This document shows positions 16,966-23,942 of a stretch of 28,252 bases of DNA, in pieces. Source of the stretch: a virus; the IMG/VR virus record IMGVR_UViG_3300043772_001328, positions 1 to 28,252 of that record; one strand, written 5' to 3'. Each line of letters starts with the position of its first letter. Positions within the stretch are counted from its first letter, which is position 1. The translations under genes were made by a program, and so were the position numbers. Under the pieces are notes generated by a model. The model did no database searches. It was not told the origin of the DNA and saw only the letters and a program-made list of their open reading frames with translations.

Positions 16966-17127
16966 CTAATCTTCTGGTTTGGGGTCCGGCGTATGTTTTG
17001 CCAGCTCCCAGTCGCCCGGAGAGGCTAGTTCCATTTCAAGCTTTTCAAGGGTCTCTACTAACTCTTGGTTAGCAGGCCCGGAGGCAAGGTATTCCCTCAG
17101 AGACTTCTTGAAATCTTGCTCACTCAA
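16966..17127 (-). CDS. Small acidic helical protein (53 aa)
   Basis: The frame is open far upstream, but the region above 17127 is coded by the overlapping 113-aa gene. I chose TTG 17127, which overlaps that gene's stop by eight bases. The product begins MSEQDFKKSLREYLA and is mostly helical, ending KHTPDPKPED. The Shine-Dalgarno is poor, so translation is probably coupled. Between portal and scaffold, a minor head protein is possible, but nothing specific is recognisable. Confidence 0.5.
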   Translation of the reverse strand: MSEQDFKKSLREYLASGPANQELVETLEKLEMELASPGDWELAKHTPDPKPED

Positions 17128-17461
17128 CGTTGCCGTTGTTTTGAGCTGCTTGTGCAGCCATGGCCTGCGCGGCCTGTTGGGCTTCCTTGATTGCCCGTTC
17201 AAACTCACGCTGACCCGGAGACGGAACGTCTTCGTGCTTGGCGGCGTGGCTATACGGAGCACCAGTTCCGTCTGTGAACTTCTGCGCCTCACGTTCGCCC
17301 GGAGACTGCTGGCCAGAATCACCGTAACCGCGTAGAGATTGACCGGCCTCCTTCAGCATGTCTGCTGCGCCTTCTGGCAAGTTTCGGGGCGGGTTTTGCA
17401 TGAACGCATCAAGCGCATCAAGAAACTTAGCCGTGTGTGGATCAGGCGGCGGAACTGTCAT
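17120..17461 (-). CDS. Small protein of unknown function after the portal
   Basis: A 113-aa protein with ATG 17461 and a strong GGAGG five bases before the start. It overlaps the portal gene by 20 bases. It is Pro-rich at the N-terminus (VPPPDPHT), then charged, and ends in an Ala/Gln-rich helix (AQQAAQAMAAQAAQ). Composition resembles scaffold or portal-associated proteins. No domain is recognised. Confidence 0.72.
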   Translation of the reverse strand: MTVPPPDPHTAKFLDALDAFMQNPPRNLPEGAADMLKEAGQSLRGYGDSGQQSPGEREAQKFTDGTGAPYSHAAKHEDVPSPGQREFERAIKEAQQAAQAMAAQAAQNNGNVE

Positions 17462-19466
17462 TTTTGCCTCCGTTGTTGTTGAGTTCTGCTTCGACGGCCA
17501 TTTGTTCTTCGTTTAGCGCCACTTCACGATCTTGCGTAGCCATTTGCTCTTGCGCTGCAGTTTGCACTTGCCGCTCGATAATGCCCATCATGTAGCGCCT
17601 ATGTTCTGCGACGTGAAGGTCAAACATTGCCTTCGTGTTTTCTGGCAAGTAATGATACCTGTGCGTTTTTTGGAACTCCGTGTGTTCGGCAATGTGGAAC
17701 TCATGGTTATCGAATGAGTTGATTGGCACCACGTTGCCTTCAATGAGTTGCCGGTTTTCACGATTGACCTGTTTGGCATCTTCGGAGAACCCTTCGAATA
17801 GCCGGTCAAGCCCGCCAACCTCATAGTCCTTGAGGAACTTGCGCAGGTTGCGCTCGTCAATCGGAACGCCGTATTGAAGCATCAGAGCCAGCACTTCGGT
17901 CATTGCTGCCTGTTTAGCTGCCTTGGAGCGCGGCATTGCCGAACCCGCCTGCACATCAACTCTTGGGTTAGGCCCAAGCATTTCTCCCCTAAAAGCAAAA
18001 ATGTCCCAGTTGCCATCTTCGCCAGCGATGCGCATAATCCTTTGATCAGTGTTGTATTTGGCCCGAAGCACAAGGATTTTTGTGCCAAGATCACCAAGCG
18101 CCTGCTCCATCTGCTGGATTTCCGGGCCAAGTCGTGTTTCGTCGGCCTCTTGAAGCAGGTTGATAGCAGAAGCGGCAGTAACACCCGGAGGCACAGTTGC
18201 GCGTGATACTTCATGGATGCCCGCAATCTCCTCAATCGACTTTTCAATCCTGACAACCTCGTTTTCCACGTAAGGCGGAATCGAGGGCGGCTCAAGGTAT
18301 TGCGGGGCCGGGTCTTGCACGGTTGAGTCATATTCAATGACCTCGCCCGGGGTTCCCTCGTAACGCACGTTGGCCTGACGGCTTTTCATAATCGCCGGGT
18401 TGCCAAGCCTACGAGCGTTTTCCTTGATCTGAGTGCGGATGATGTTCAGGTCTTGCTGGGGGCCGCGAAGATCGGTAGTTACTGCATGGCTCCAAAACTT
18501 GCCCGGGACTCTGACGGAATCAAACTTGACGTAAGGCATGGGGTCAAACGGAACCTCTGAACGCAGCAGCGTGTCGTTAGCCCAAACTGCCCACCATCCT
18601 TTGGGATACTTGGACGAGGGCTTGCACCAGTATTCCTTGACCTTGACACCCCTGTAGTTGGCGGTGCCGTCTCCAAAAACCTGTCCACCTGCCGTCCATC
18701 CCTCAGACAAACCAGACGGAATGTCAGAGTCCGGCGTAGGTTCAAACGGCTCGCCAGCAGCATTTGTCGGGTAGCGGCGCTTGACGTATTCGACCGACCG
18801 AACCTTTTCTTCAACCATCCACTCGATGTCATCCATGGAGGTGGCCAACGGGTCGGGGAACATTTCAAAGACACTCATTACCTCTACGGCAATGTCGCCT
18901 TGAGCTACCTCTTCGGTCCTAACTTGCGACATAAACTCCTGATCAGCAAGCATTTCTGGCGGCAATAGCTCAATCTCGTCAGGTTTGAGGGGCGTGTCGT
19001 CTTCCGGGTTCATCAGAGGACCATCAGGCCCGGCCAGATACTGAGTCTTCTCGCCAAGGGTCTTATCCCAGAAAATCTTGAGGAACCCATTGGCACAAAT
19101 GTCTGCCCAAAGCAATGCAGCAAACAGTTTGCTTTGCAAGCGAAGCTCTACCCAGTCGTTTTCAAGCACGCGCTCTGCAACCCGGGCAGCATCAATAGCC
19201 GAATCGTCGGCTCCCTGTGGGGTTGCCGCAAACATGGGACGGTTCTTGGTCTTCCGCGACACCCGGCTTGTCACAACAGCTGTGATGCGGTTATCGGTGA
19301 CTAGCTGCCGTCGAGGATCAATCTTGGGCCGGGCAACTCGTCCTCCTGCATACATGACCCACTGAAGGCCCGAATAGAACGCACGATTGAGCATCCAATC
19401 CGGCTCATGCACAATGCGAGCCGATTTGGCTTGGTCATACTTGCGATTCAGGTCTCCAATGTCCAT
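17442..19466 (-). CDS. Portal protein
   Basis: A 674-aa protein. The length, the N-terminal EPDWMLNRAFYSGLQWVMY segment, the conserved DNRITAVVTSRVSRKTKNRP region, the acidic middle and the C-terminal Gln/Glu-rich helix are typical of large portal proteins of short-tailed phages. It forms the dodecameric DNA channel at one capsid vertex. Terminase lies upstream and scaffold/capsid downstream, the standard packaging order. The start is ATG 19466, overlapping the previous stop as TAATG. Confidence 0.88.
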   Translation of the reverse strand: MDIGDLNRKYDQAKSARIVHEPDWMLNRAFYSGLQWVMYAGGRVARPKIDPRRQLVTDNRITAVVTSRVSRKTKNRPMFAATPQGADDSAIDAARVAERVLENDWVELRLQSKLFAALLWADICANGFLKIFWDKTLGEKTQYLAGPDGPLMNPEDDTPLKPDEIELLPPEMLADQEFMSQVRTEEVAQGDIAVEVMSVFEMFPDPLATSMDDIEWMVEEKVRSVEYVKRRYPTNAAGEPFEPTPDSDIPSGLSEGWTAGGQVFGDGTANYRGVKVKEYWCKPSSKYPKGWWAVWANDTLLRSEVPFDPMPYVKFDSVRVPGKFWSHAVTTDLRGPQQDLNIIRTQIKENARRLGNPAIMKSRQANVRYEGTPGEVIEYDSTVQDPAPQYLEPPSIPPYVENEVVRIEKSIEEIAGIHEVSRATVPPGVTAASAINLLQEADETRLGPEIQQMEQALGDLGTKILVLRAKYNTDQRIMRIAGEDGNWDIFAFRGEMLGPNPRVDVQAGSAMPRSKAAKQAAMTEVLALMLQYGVPIDERNLRKFLKDYEVGGLDRLFEGFSEDAKQVNRENRQLIEGNVVPINSFDNHEFHIAEHTEFQKTHRYHYLPENTKAMFDLHVAEHRRYMMGIIERQVQTAAQEQMATQDREVALNEEQMAVEAELNNNGGKNDSSAA

Positions 19467-19804
19467 TAGGCAGCTTCGTCAGGGGGAGGGGGGCTATCAG
19501 TATCCTTGATTGTGCCCACAAGGTGGAGATCATCTTGGATTTCGTCACTGACAATAGCTGGTCCTGCAAAAGGAGTGGGCGGTGTGAACTCTGGCCTTTG
19601 AATGCGCTCAAGCAGGCTGTTGCGTTCCTGAATGTAGGCTTCGCGCTCTTGCTGCATTTGCATTTCTGCGGTGATAAGCAGCTCGGTAAAATACGCCGAC
19701 ACTGCATCACGTTCCGAGTGGCTTTCAGCGATAACAGCTGCCAGCACGTAAAGAAATGCGGCAATGATGATTACTGCGGCTACAGCAAAAACGATGGCGG
19801 TCAT
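19466..19804 (-). CDS. Single-pass membrane protein with cytoplasmic or periplasmic helix
   Basis: A 112-aa protein. Residues about 3-26 form a strong hydrophobic helix (IVFAVAAVIIIAAFLYVLAA). A charged coiled-coil-like part (MQQEREAYIQERNSLLERI) and a Pro/Asp-rich tail (SPPPPDEAA) follow. I chose ATG 19804, which overlaps the previous stop as TAATG, over a start at 19861 inside that gene. One TM plus an extended tail could suit a spanin-like or holin-like protein, but no lipobox or endolysin neighbour is visible, so function is open. Confidence 0.75.
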   Translation of the reverse strand: MTAIVFAVAAVIIIAAFLYVLAAVIAESHSERDAVSAYFTELLITAEMQMQQEREAYIQERNSLLERIQRPEFTPPTPFAGPAIVSDEIQDDLHLVGTIKDTDSPPPPDEAA

Positions 19805-20175
19805 TAGGCTCCCACTACTGCTAGTTCTTGGTTGGCGTTGCGCAGAAAGCCCGTAATCCATTCAGGGGAATCTGCTGTGTCCACACAAAGATACCCTTCA
19901 AGGTTGGTGGCAAAGCCGGGGACGATCCCATAGCTTGGGGAAGTTTCAACAGTTACGGCAAGATAGCCAGCTGCTGTGCGCAAAAACCCCCCATCCCACT
20001 CAGCTTCAGCAGGATCAACTTCAATGATCAACCGACCGTCCGGGTCTGTTACAAAACCCGGGACAACTCCGTAAGTTGCGCCAGTGGTGGTTGTAGTGAC
20101 AGCAAGGTTGCCGTCGAGGTCAGTTACAAAGCCCGGGACTATCGTTCCAAATGTTTCACTGGCCGTTAGAGCCAT
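19804..20175 (-). CDS. Five-repeat protein, probable virion component
   Basis: A 123-aa protein built almost entirely from five repeats at about residues 15, 40, 63, 87 and 109, spaced 22-25 residues apart. Each has the pattern Gly-Phe-(Val/Leu/Ala)-x-(Asp/Asn)-x-(Asp/Glu)-Gly-x-Leu-x-Val, for example GFVTDLDGNLAV and GFATNLEGYLCV. Such short beta repeats fit a small solenoid or propeller fragment. It lies upstream of the portal and overlaps the CxxC protein by 20 bases. No known family was recognised. Confidence 0.75.
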   Translation of the reverse strand: MALTASETFGTIVPGFVTDLDGNLAVTTTTTGATYGVVPGFVTDPDGRLIIEVDPAEAEWDGGFLRTAAGYLAVTVETSPSYGIVPGFATNLEGYLCVDTADSPEWITGFLRNANQELAVVGA

Positions 20176-20647
20176 TCGAAGCCTTCTTCTTGGCCTTGCT
20201 CACTTTGTTTGCACGGGCACGCGAGGAGCGCAGGTCCTTGATTTCTTCTTCGTGGGTTTCTGGTCCTCTGAGTTGCGGCCTTCCAGCTGGTCGCTTGACA
20301 GGGTGATCCAAGAGAGTGCCAACGGTGTGGGTCAGGTCAGCAATCGCCTTATCTTTCTTGACGATTTCTTGGTCAAGCTGAGTGATCTCCTCTGCAAGGG
20401 TTTCGTTCTCGGCCATGTGCTTTGACACATCATCGAGATTCAGGAGCCGCGCTGCCTGCTTGACGCAATGCTCACAGACAACAATCTTGTCTATATAGAC
20501 TTGATTGCCTTCTGCATTCGGGTCATCGATCACAGGGCCATCAAATGCCGATCCAAAATCGACAAACTCCGGGCGCGGGTTGAACGCCATCGGGGGCTGC
20601 AGGCACACTGCGCAAACTATGGGTAGATCATTTCCACAAAGTTTCAT
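20156..20647 (-). CDS. Probable zinc-binding coiled-coil protein
   Basis: A 163-aa protein with two CxxC pairs: Cys12/Cys15 (CAVC) and Cys58/Cys61 (CEHC), spaced as in a zinc ribbon. A coiled-coil region follows at about 78-115 (AENETLAEEITQLDQEIVKK). The C-terminal 50 residues are basic (RSSRARANKVSKAKKKAS) and could bind nucleic acid. ATG 20647 is preceded by AGGATGTAGGT; the AGGAT forms one arm of a small inverted repeat. A packaging or regulatory role is possible. Function is not known. Confidence 0.72.
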   Translation of the reverse strand: MKLCGNDLPIVCAVCLQPPMAFNPRPEFVDFGSAFDGPVIDDPNAEGNQVYIDKIVVCEHCVKQAARLLNLDDVSKHMAENETLAEEITQLDQEIVKKDKAIADLTHTVGTLLDHPVKRPAGRPQLRGPETHEEEIKDLRSSRARANKVSKAKKKASNGSNGQ

Positions 20648-20653
20648 ACCTAC

Positions 20654-20667
20654 ATCCTATACAGGAT
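20654..20667 (-). promoter_or_regulatory. Inverted repeat at the ribosome binding site of the CxxC gene
   Basis: ATCCT, four bases, then AGGAT form a perfect five-base inverted repeat just before the start at 20647. The AGGAT arm is the likely ribosome binding site, so a hairpin here could hide it. It could also be a protein-binding site. The stem is short, so the evidence is modest. Confidence 0.35.
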
Positions 20668-20679
20668 AGGCGGATATGG

Positions 20680-20853
20680 CTAGGTCAGCCTTATTGGCTT
20701 GGGCAAAGGGGTTGGTTTGGGGAACGATGGGGCCTTGCCTTTGCGACGGCAGGAACCATCCTCAAAGCAAACCCATTGACCGCCGCGCTTCTTGGCAAGG
20801 CTATCAGCCTTGGCCTTCCACTTTTTGTTCCCGTAAGGACCGGGGCCAGCCAT
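20680..20853 (-). CDS. Small basic protein (57 aa) with two cysteines
   Basis: ATG 20853 overlaps the preceding stop as TAATG. The product is MAGPGPYGNKKWKAKADSL at the start, a WVCFEDGSCRRKG segment in the middle, then a Pro/Lys-rich tail (FPKPTPLPKPIRLT). It is strongly basic. The two Cys are eight residues apart, too few alone for a zinc ribbon unless it dimerises. It could be a small head or nucleic-acid-binding protein. No family was recognised. Confidence 0.7.
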   Translation of the reverse strand: MAGPGPYGNKKWKAKADSLAKKRGGQWVCFEDGSCRRKGKAPSFPKPTPLPKPIRLT

Positions 20854-21083
20854 TAGGAAATGATGAAGTTGTAGTTTCCGCCGTAGGGAACCTTGTCGGT
20901 CTGGGCGGTTCCAAGCGTCTTGATCGCATCGAAGATCGCAGCCGGGTTGATGGCAACGCCATCGAACACGAGCGTGATGTTCACCTCGCCCCGCTTCTCC
21001 GTCCGTGACGGGTTCAGGGTCGTGTCATCCATCATCGCTTCTGTCTGCGCTTCGGTGTAAACGACTTCGTTAGTTGCAGCCAT
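20853..21083 (-). CDS. Small protein (76 aa) with capsid-like codon use, possible abundant virion protein
   Basis: ATG 21083 has GGAG eight bases upstream. The product is acidic to neutral and contains a beta-type segment (GEVNITLVFDGVAINPAAIFDAIKTL) and a C-terminal YGGNYNFIIS. Its codons favour C and G at the third position much as the major capsid gene does and unlike most neighbours, which suggests high expression. A decoration or other abundant virion protein is possible. This is inference from codon use and position only. Confidence 0.72.
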   Translation of the reverse strand: MAATNEVVYTEAQTEAMMDDTTLNPSRTEKRGEVNITLVFDGVAINPAAIFDAIKTLGTAQTDKVPYGGNYNFIIS

Positions 21084-21124
21084 GGATTCTCCAAGTAGGG
21101 AACTGGTCAGAAAAAGGTTACCAG

Positions 21125-22645
21125 TTATGCGATTGGCTCGGGTGGTTTTGCAATCGCTTCATGGTGCTGCCGGGCAAGACGTTCAGTAAACGGCTCGTAG
21201 GTGTTCTGGAACTCTTCGGGGAGGTAGGGCCGGGACATAACTGCAAGGCGCGTGGCATCCATAAGGTGGTCGTGTGCCTTGACCGGCACCGGCTTGCCTT
21301 CATCTTCGCCGTGACGGGGCGGTTTCCTCCATCGGTAGGTCCGAATCTCTTTGAGAAAGTTGGTGCACTCTTCAGTGACGTAAAACCTGTCGTTCTGGAA
21401 ACGTTCTTTGACGCGGTTGATTCCTGCGGTCACAGAGTTCTGGCCCGGGATCGTGACAATGCCATGGTCGGCAAACTCCGATTGATCAGAGCGACCCGTT
21501 TGAGAGTTACGGTTACGCGCTGCCGGATCGATCACGTAATAGATAGGCTCGCAGTTGTAATGAGCGTTAGTGCGGTGAATCTCCTCACAGACTTGTTGAA
21601 TCGTCATGTCCTTGAAATAGCCCTCTTGGAACATGACCATTTTGTCGTCTGGAGTCAGGTAATACCAGCCGACTGCGCAAGCGTGCCGGATGCCCGGGTC
21701 GATAGAGACAATCACATTGACGTTCTCTGGCAGCTCATGCAACGCTGGAATGACGTGTCGTTCGCGGTCGAAATCTGGATAGATCAAGCCGGAGAGGGCG
21801 ACGAACTTACCTTGTTCGCGGGCCAGTCGCTCCTCCTTGGTGAGACCCCTGAGAGCTTCCTTTTTAGCCTCTTCGGAGAGCCACGGGTTGTCGTCCATGT
21901 GGACGATGCAAAGGCCCAGCCCGTCGTCTTCGATAACTCCTCCCTCTTTTTCAGCCAACTCCATTGCCGCTTCGAACTCGTCAAACATGTGGGTGAGTCC
22001 TTCGACGGGAGTCATGGTGAATAGCAAATCTCCTTCGCGGCGCATAACGCGCAGCCGGGCTTCCTGCAGGTGGATGCGGCCCGGTTCCTCGTCCATGTGC
22101 ACGCGGTCTAGGGTCGATCCTCCCCACTGCTGAGCTTCCTGCTGGTAGGTCTTGAACTGGTAATACGTGCCGTTCTTGAGGTGCAAGATGTGGTGCTGCT
22201 TGTCGTAGGCGCTTTTCCAGTTATCGCCAATGAGCTGATTTGGAGGTATCCACTCCTGCAGTTTTTCGAAAACGAAATCCTCGATTTCTTCGCGGCCCTG
22301 TGCCGCTATGCGGCAGCGAAACGGCGGGCGAAAACGCTTGAACTGCTTGAGGTGTTCGGGCACCATGTCAGCGTCGATGCCTTGAACAATGTCGTCAATG
22401 ATGCCGGAGGTTGTTTTGCCCGACTGGTTGCCACCGATAAAAGCTTTGCGCCGAGTCGTAAAACCATGAAACGCCATTTGCTTCAGGTGGATAGGCCCGA
22501 ACGCTGGATTGTTGTAACGCAGTAGCGGATTTGCTTTGAGGGAATCTTCTAGGTCTTTGATCGCCTTGATAGCCCTGTCCCGCTTGTGCGCAGGAAGCAG
22601 GTCAATCTTGTCTTTTGCAACTTTGACCGGTGAAGACACTCTCAC
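21125..22645 (-). CDS. Terminase large subunit
   Basis: A 506-aa DNA-packaging motor. The ATPase domain has Walker A GGNQSGKTT at about 71-79 and Walker B VHMDEEP at about 182-188, with the catalytic Glu after the Asp. The C-terminal nuclease domain has the RNase H-like acids: VSIDPG (Asp316), YVIDPAA (Asp373) and HDHLMDATR (Asp463). The length is normal for the family. The start is GTG 22645, four bases before the stop of the winged-helix gene; an in-frame GTG two codons later is also possible. It is the first clearly virion-related gene of the operon. Confidence 0.95.
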   Translation of the reverse strand: MRVSSPVKVAKDKIDLLPAHKRDRAIKAIKDLEDSLKANPLLRYNNPAFGPIHLKQMAFHGFTTRRKAFIGGNQSGKTTSGIIDDIVQGIDADMVPEHLKQFKRFRPPFRCRIAAQGREEIEDFVFEKLQEWIPPNQLIGDNWKSAYDKQHHILHLKNGTYYQFKTYQQEAQQWGGSTLDRVHMDEEPGRIHLQEARLRVMRREGDLLFTMTPVEGLTHMFDEFEAAMELAEKEGGVIEDDGLGLCIVHMDDNPWLSEEAKKEALRGLTKEERLAREQGKFVALSGLIYPDFDRERHVIPALHELPENVNVIVSIDPGIRHACAVGWYYLTPDDKMVMFQEGYFKDMTIQQVCEEIHRTNAHYNCEPIYYVIDPAARNRNSQTGRSDQSEFADHGIVTIPGQNSVTAGINRVKERFQNDRFYVTEECTNFLKEIRTYRWRKPPRHGEDEGKPVPVKAHDHLMDATRLAVMSRPYLPEEFQNTYEPFTERLARQHHEAIAKPPEPIA

Positions 22646-22648
22646 AAG

Positions 22649-22885
22649 CTACAAGATTTCCATGAGCGTAAGCTGTCTTTCGGTGATCAGCTTGTAGCGA
22701 GCATACCTACGACCGTCTGAACGAGTGAACCGCTCAGTTTCAATGTCGTAGCCCATGTCCTTGATTTCACGGATGCGTTGGGAAGGGTTGCCAGAGAATC
22801 CATTGATCCGCAGGGAGTAGGTATCTACTTCCCCTTGGTTCAGCAGCAGCTCCAGAATCCGATCCTTGTCTGATTGTCCTTTCAT
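22649..22885 (-). CDS. Small winged-helix DNA-binding protein
   Basis: A 78-aa protein starting at ATG 22885, overlapping the previous stop as ATGA. It has the winged-helix pattern: DRILELLLNQGEVDTYSL (helices 1-2), SQRIREIKDMGYDIE (recognition helix), then a wing (GRRYARYKL). Such proteins next to terminase may serve as small terminase or as regulators. Position directly before the large terminase makes a packaging role worth considering. It is a confident fold guess but an uncertain role. Confidence 0.75.
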   Translation of the reverse strand: MKGQSDKDRILELLLNQGEVDTYSLRINGFSGNPSQRIREIKDMGYDIETERFTRSDGRRYARYKLITERQLTLMEIL

Positions 22886-23310
22886 GCAGCAATCGTATCT
22901 GCCATGTCAAGGGCATCTTCTTTACGCATCTTTCTGCGCCAGTTTCTGACCGTAGTCGGGGAAACGTCAAGTTGTTCGGCAATCCTGTCTACGTGAAGGC
23001 CAGCACGCAGCAGCAAGCGGCCTTCTTCTCGCCGGGCCTTCTGTTCCTTGGGCGGAAGATGCTTTTGACCTTCATTGCGCGAGAGCTGGTTTTCTGACCA
23101 GCAGTCATCAGGTATGAGCCTGATGGCTATGTAGTGATCGGTCAAGATTCGATCTACGGCAGACGAGTAAAGATCAGCTCTTTGGCCCAATGTCCAGTCT
23201 CGCCATCTGCGCTTTTGAGATTCAGTCAGATGCAAGACGTTTACTTGCTCGACCTCAGTCAGCCATTTAGTGAACTTCGGACCATCAAGAAATCGTGGTT
23301 CTTTCCCCAT
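22882..23310 (-). CDS. Helix-turn-helix DNA-binding protein, candidate small terminase or late regulator
   Basis: A 142-aa protein. The HTH lies near the C-terminus at about 103-130 (GLHVDRIAEQLDVSPTTVRNWRRKM), followed by a short acidic tail. The first 70 residues are helical with several Trp. The frame extends upstream to 23466, but a TTGACA promoter lies inside that extension, so I chose ATG 23310, preceded by AAAGGGG. As first gene of the terminase operon, it may recognise the packaging site or regulate the operon. The HTH at the C-terminus is unusual for small terminases, so a transcription regulator is equally possible. Confidence 0.78.
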   Translation of the reverse strand: MGKEPRFLDGPKFTKWLTEVEQVNVLHLTESQKRRWRDWTLGQRADLYSSAVDRILTDHYIAIRLIPDDCWSENQLSRNEGQKHLPPKEQKARREEGRLLLRAGLHVDRIAEQLDVSPTTVRNWRRKMRKEDALDMADTIAA

Positions 23311-23335
23311 GTTTCCCCTTTGTGTTGGTGTATTG

Positions 23336-23364
23336 GGATAAACGAATCCTATAACAGGTGTCAA
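23336..23364 (-). promoter_or_regulatory. Promoter of the virion operon
   Basis: On the minus strand a perfect TTGACA (23364-23359) is followed after 16 to 18 bases by T-rich -10 candidates (TTTATC or TATCCC). The start of the first gene is 26 or more bases downstream, which leaves room for a short leader with an AAAGGGG site. The -35 box is exact; the -10 box is weak, so a phage activator may be needed. No other good promoter is visible for the minus-strand operon. Confidence 0.55.
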
Positions 23365-23699
23365 GTCTGATGCCGGGAGATGCGGGACACGCTTGAACTG
23401 GTTGGAGGCACACTGCCCCCTGTTGGGGGGACAGTTATGCGGTCCACGATGAAAGGCCATCGGCACTCGCTACCGGGGGTCAAGCGTGGCTAGGCCCAGC
23501 GTTATCACTCCCCCCGGCCTGCCTTGCTTGTGAGGGCAACTGGGGCGGGTCGGTATCTAGCGAATAGGAGGACTGGTCCCTCTAACGGACGACTACTGGT
23601 TGCTTTACGCCCCTATATACGTTAGGCTTCAACCATGATCGGGTTACTCCCAAACCCATCGTAGCACCCGCGTCAAGGGCAACAGGGCGCGGTCGTTGC
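23365..23699. other. Non-coding region between the virion operon and the tRNA unit
   Basis: No convincing gene is seen on either strand. It holds several inverted repeats: CCCCC-TGTT-GGGGG near 23416-23430, GGAC-TG-GTCC near 23570-23579, and CCGCG...CGCGG near 23668-23692. A plus-strand TTGCTT (23600-23605), 17 bases, then TAGGCT (23623-23628) could be a promoter aimed at the terminator at 23703-23745. A 37-codon plus-strand frame from 23380 has no support. Confidence 0.5.
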
Positions 23700-23745
23700 T
23701 CACAGAGGCTCTGGCGGAACCCCTCCCGCCGGGGCCTCTGTTTTT
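23635..23745 (+). ncRNA. Possible small non-coding RNA
   Basis: Between a TTGCTT/TAGGCT promoter candidate (23600-23628) and a strong rightward terminator (23703-23745) lies about 110 bases without a usable ORF; the only ATG gives nine codons. A rightward terminator makes sense only if something is transcribed rightward here. The RNA start is assumed seven bases after the -10 box. The evidence is circumstantial: promoter strength is moderate and no known RNA family is recognised. Confidence 0.35.
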
Positions 23746-23882
23746 AGTTTGACGACTTTAGCGCCGGGCCTAGCCACCTCCAGCAGGGCCTGAGCCTCAG
23801 TAAGGCTGACCCATTTGATCTTCAGTCGAGAATCTTCCAGCACTCCCCAGCAATGCTTATAGCGGTAGCTACTCCCGGTCAA
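23700..23882 (-). CDS. Doubtful small ORF (60 codons) after the tRNA
   Basis: The frame runs from TTG 23882, which overlaps the 3' end of the tRNA, to TGA at 23700; GTG 23846 is an alternative start giving 48 aa. The middle (KIKWVSLTEAQALLEVARPGAKVVKL) looks protein-like. However, the last 15 codons are encoded by the terminator hairpin, and no good ribosome binding site is seen. It may be a real small gene or chance. Function is unknown. Confidence 0.35.
   Translation of the reverse strand: MTGSSYRYKHCWGVLEDSRLKIKWVSLTEAQALLEVARPGAKVVKLKTEAPAGGVPPEPL
23703..23745 (+). terminator. Strong rho-independent terminator, rightward
   Basis: CAGAGGCTCTGGCGG pairs fully with CCGCCGGGGCCTCTG (15 base pairs, two G-U), with an eight-base loop, followed by TTTTT. 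The U tract is on the plus strand only, so it stops rightward transcription. It protects the minus-strand tRNA unit from antisense reading, or ends a small RNA. It overlaps the end of the doubtful minus-strand ORF at 23700-23882. Confidence 0.85.
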
Positions 23883-23942
23883 GGATTCGAACCTCGATAT
23901 CTGGGACCAAAACCCAGCGTCTTGCCGTTAGACGAACCGGGA
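23872..23942 (-). tRNA. tRNA-Gln (anticodon UUG)
   Basis: A complete 71-base cloverleaf on the minus strand: acceptor arms TCCCGGT and ACCGGGA (seven pairs), D arm GTCT/AGAC, anticodon stem CTGGG/CCCAG with loop TTTTGGT (anticodon TTG, reading CAA), four-base variable loop, T arm CGAGG/CCTTG with TTCGAAT loop, and discriminator G. CCA is not encoded. It begins directly after the stop codon of the 32-aa gene, so it is probably cut from the same transcript. It may help decode CAA, which is frequent in the Gln-rich virion genes. Confidence 0.93.

Noticed and set aside
16264-17028. Plus-strand frame of 254 codons opposite scaffold
   Set aside because: It crosses several minus-strand genes and has no translation signals.
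21074-22024. Plus-strand frame of 316 codons opposite terminase
   Set aside because: It mirrors the terminase gene, whose motifs are clear, and no start signal or promoter is visible.
22882-23466. Longer version of the HTH gene starting at 23466
   Set aside because: The extra part contains the TTGACA promoter and reads unlike protein; ATG 23310 has a suitable AAAGGGG site.
23872-23942. tRNA-Gln as a phage integration site (attP)
   Set aside because: No integrase or excision gene is in the window, and the tRNA is complete and embedded in an operon, which points to a functional phage tRNA. The rest of the genome was not seen.
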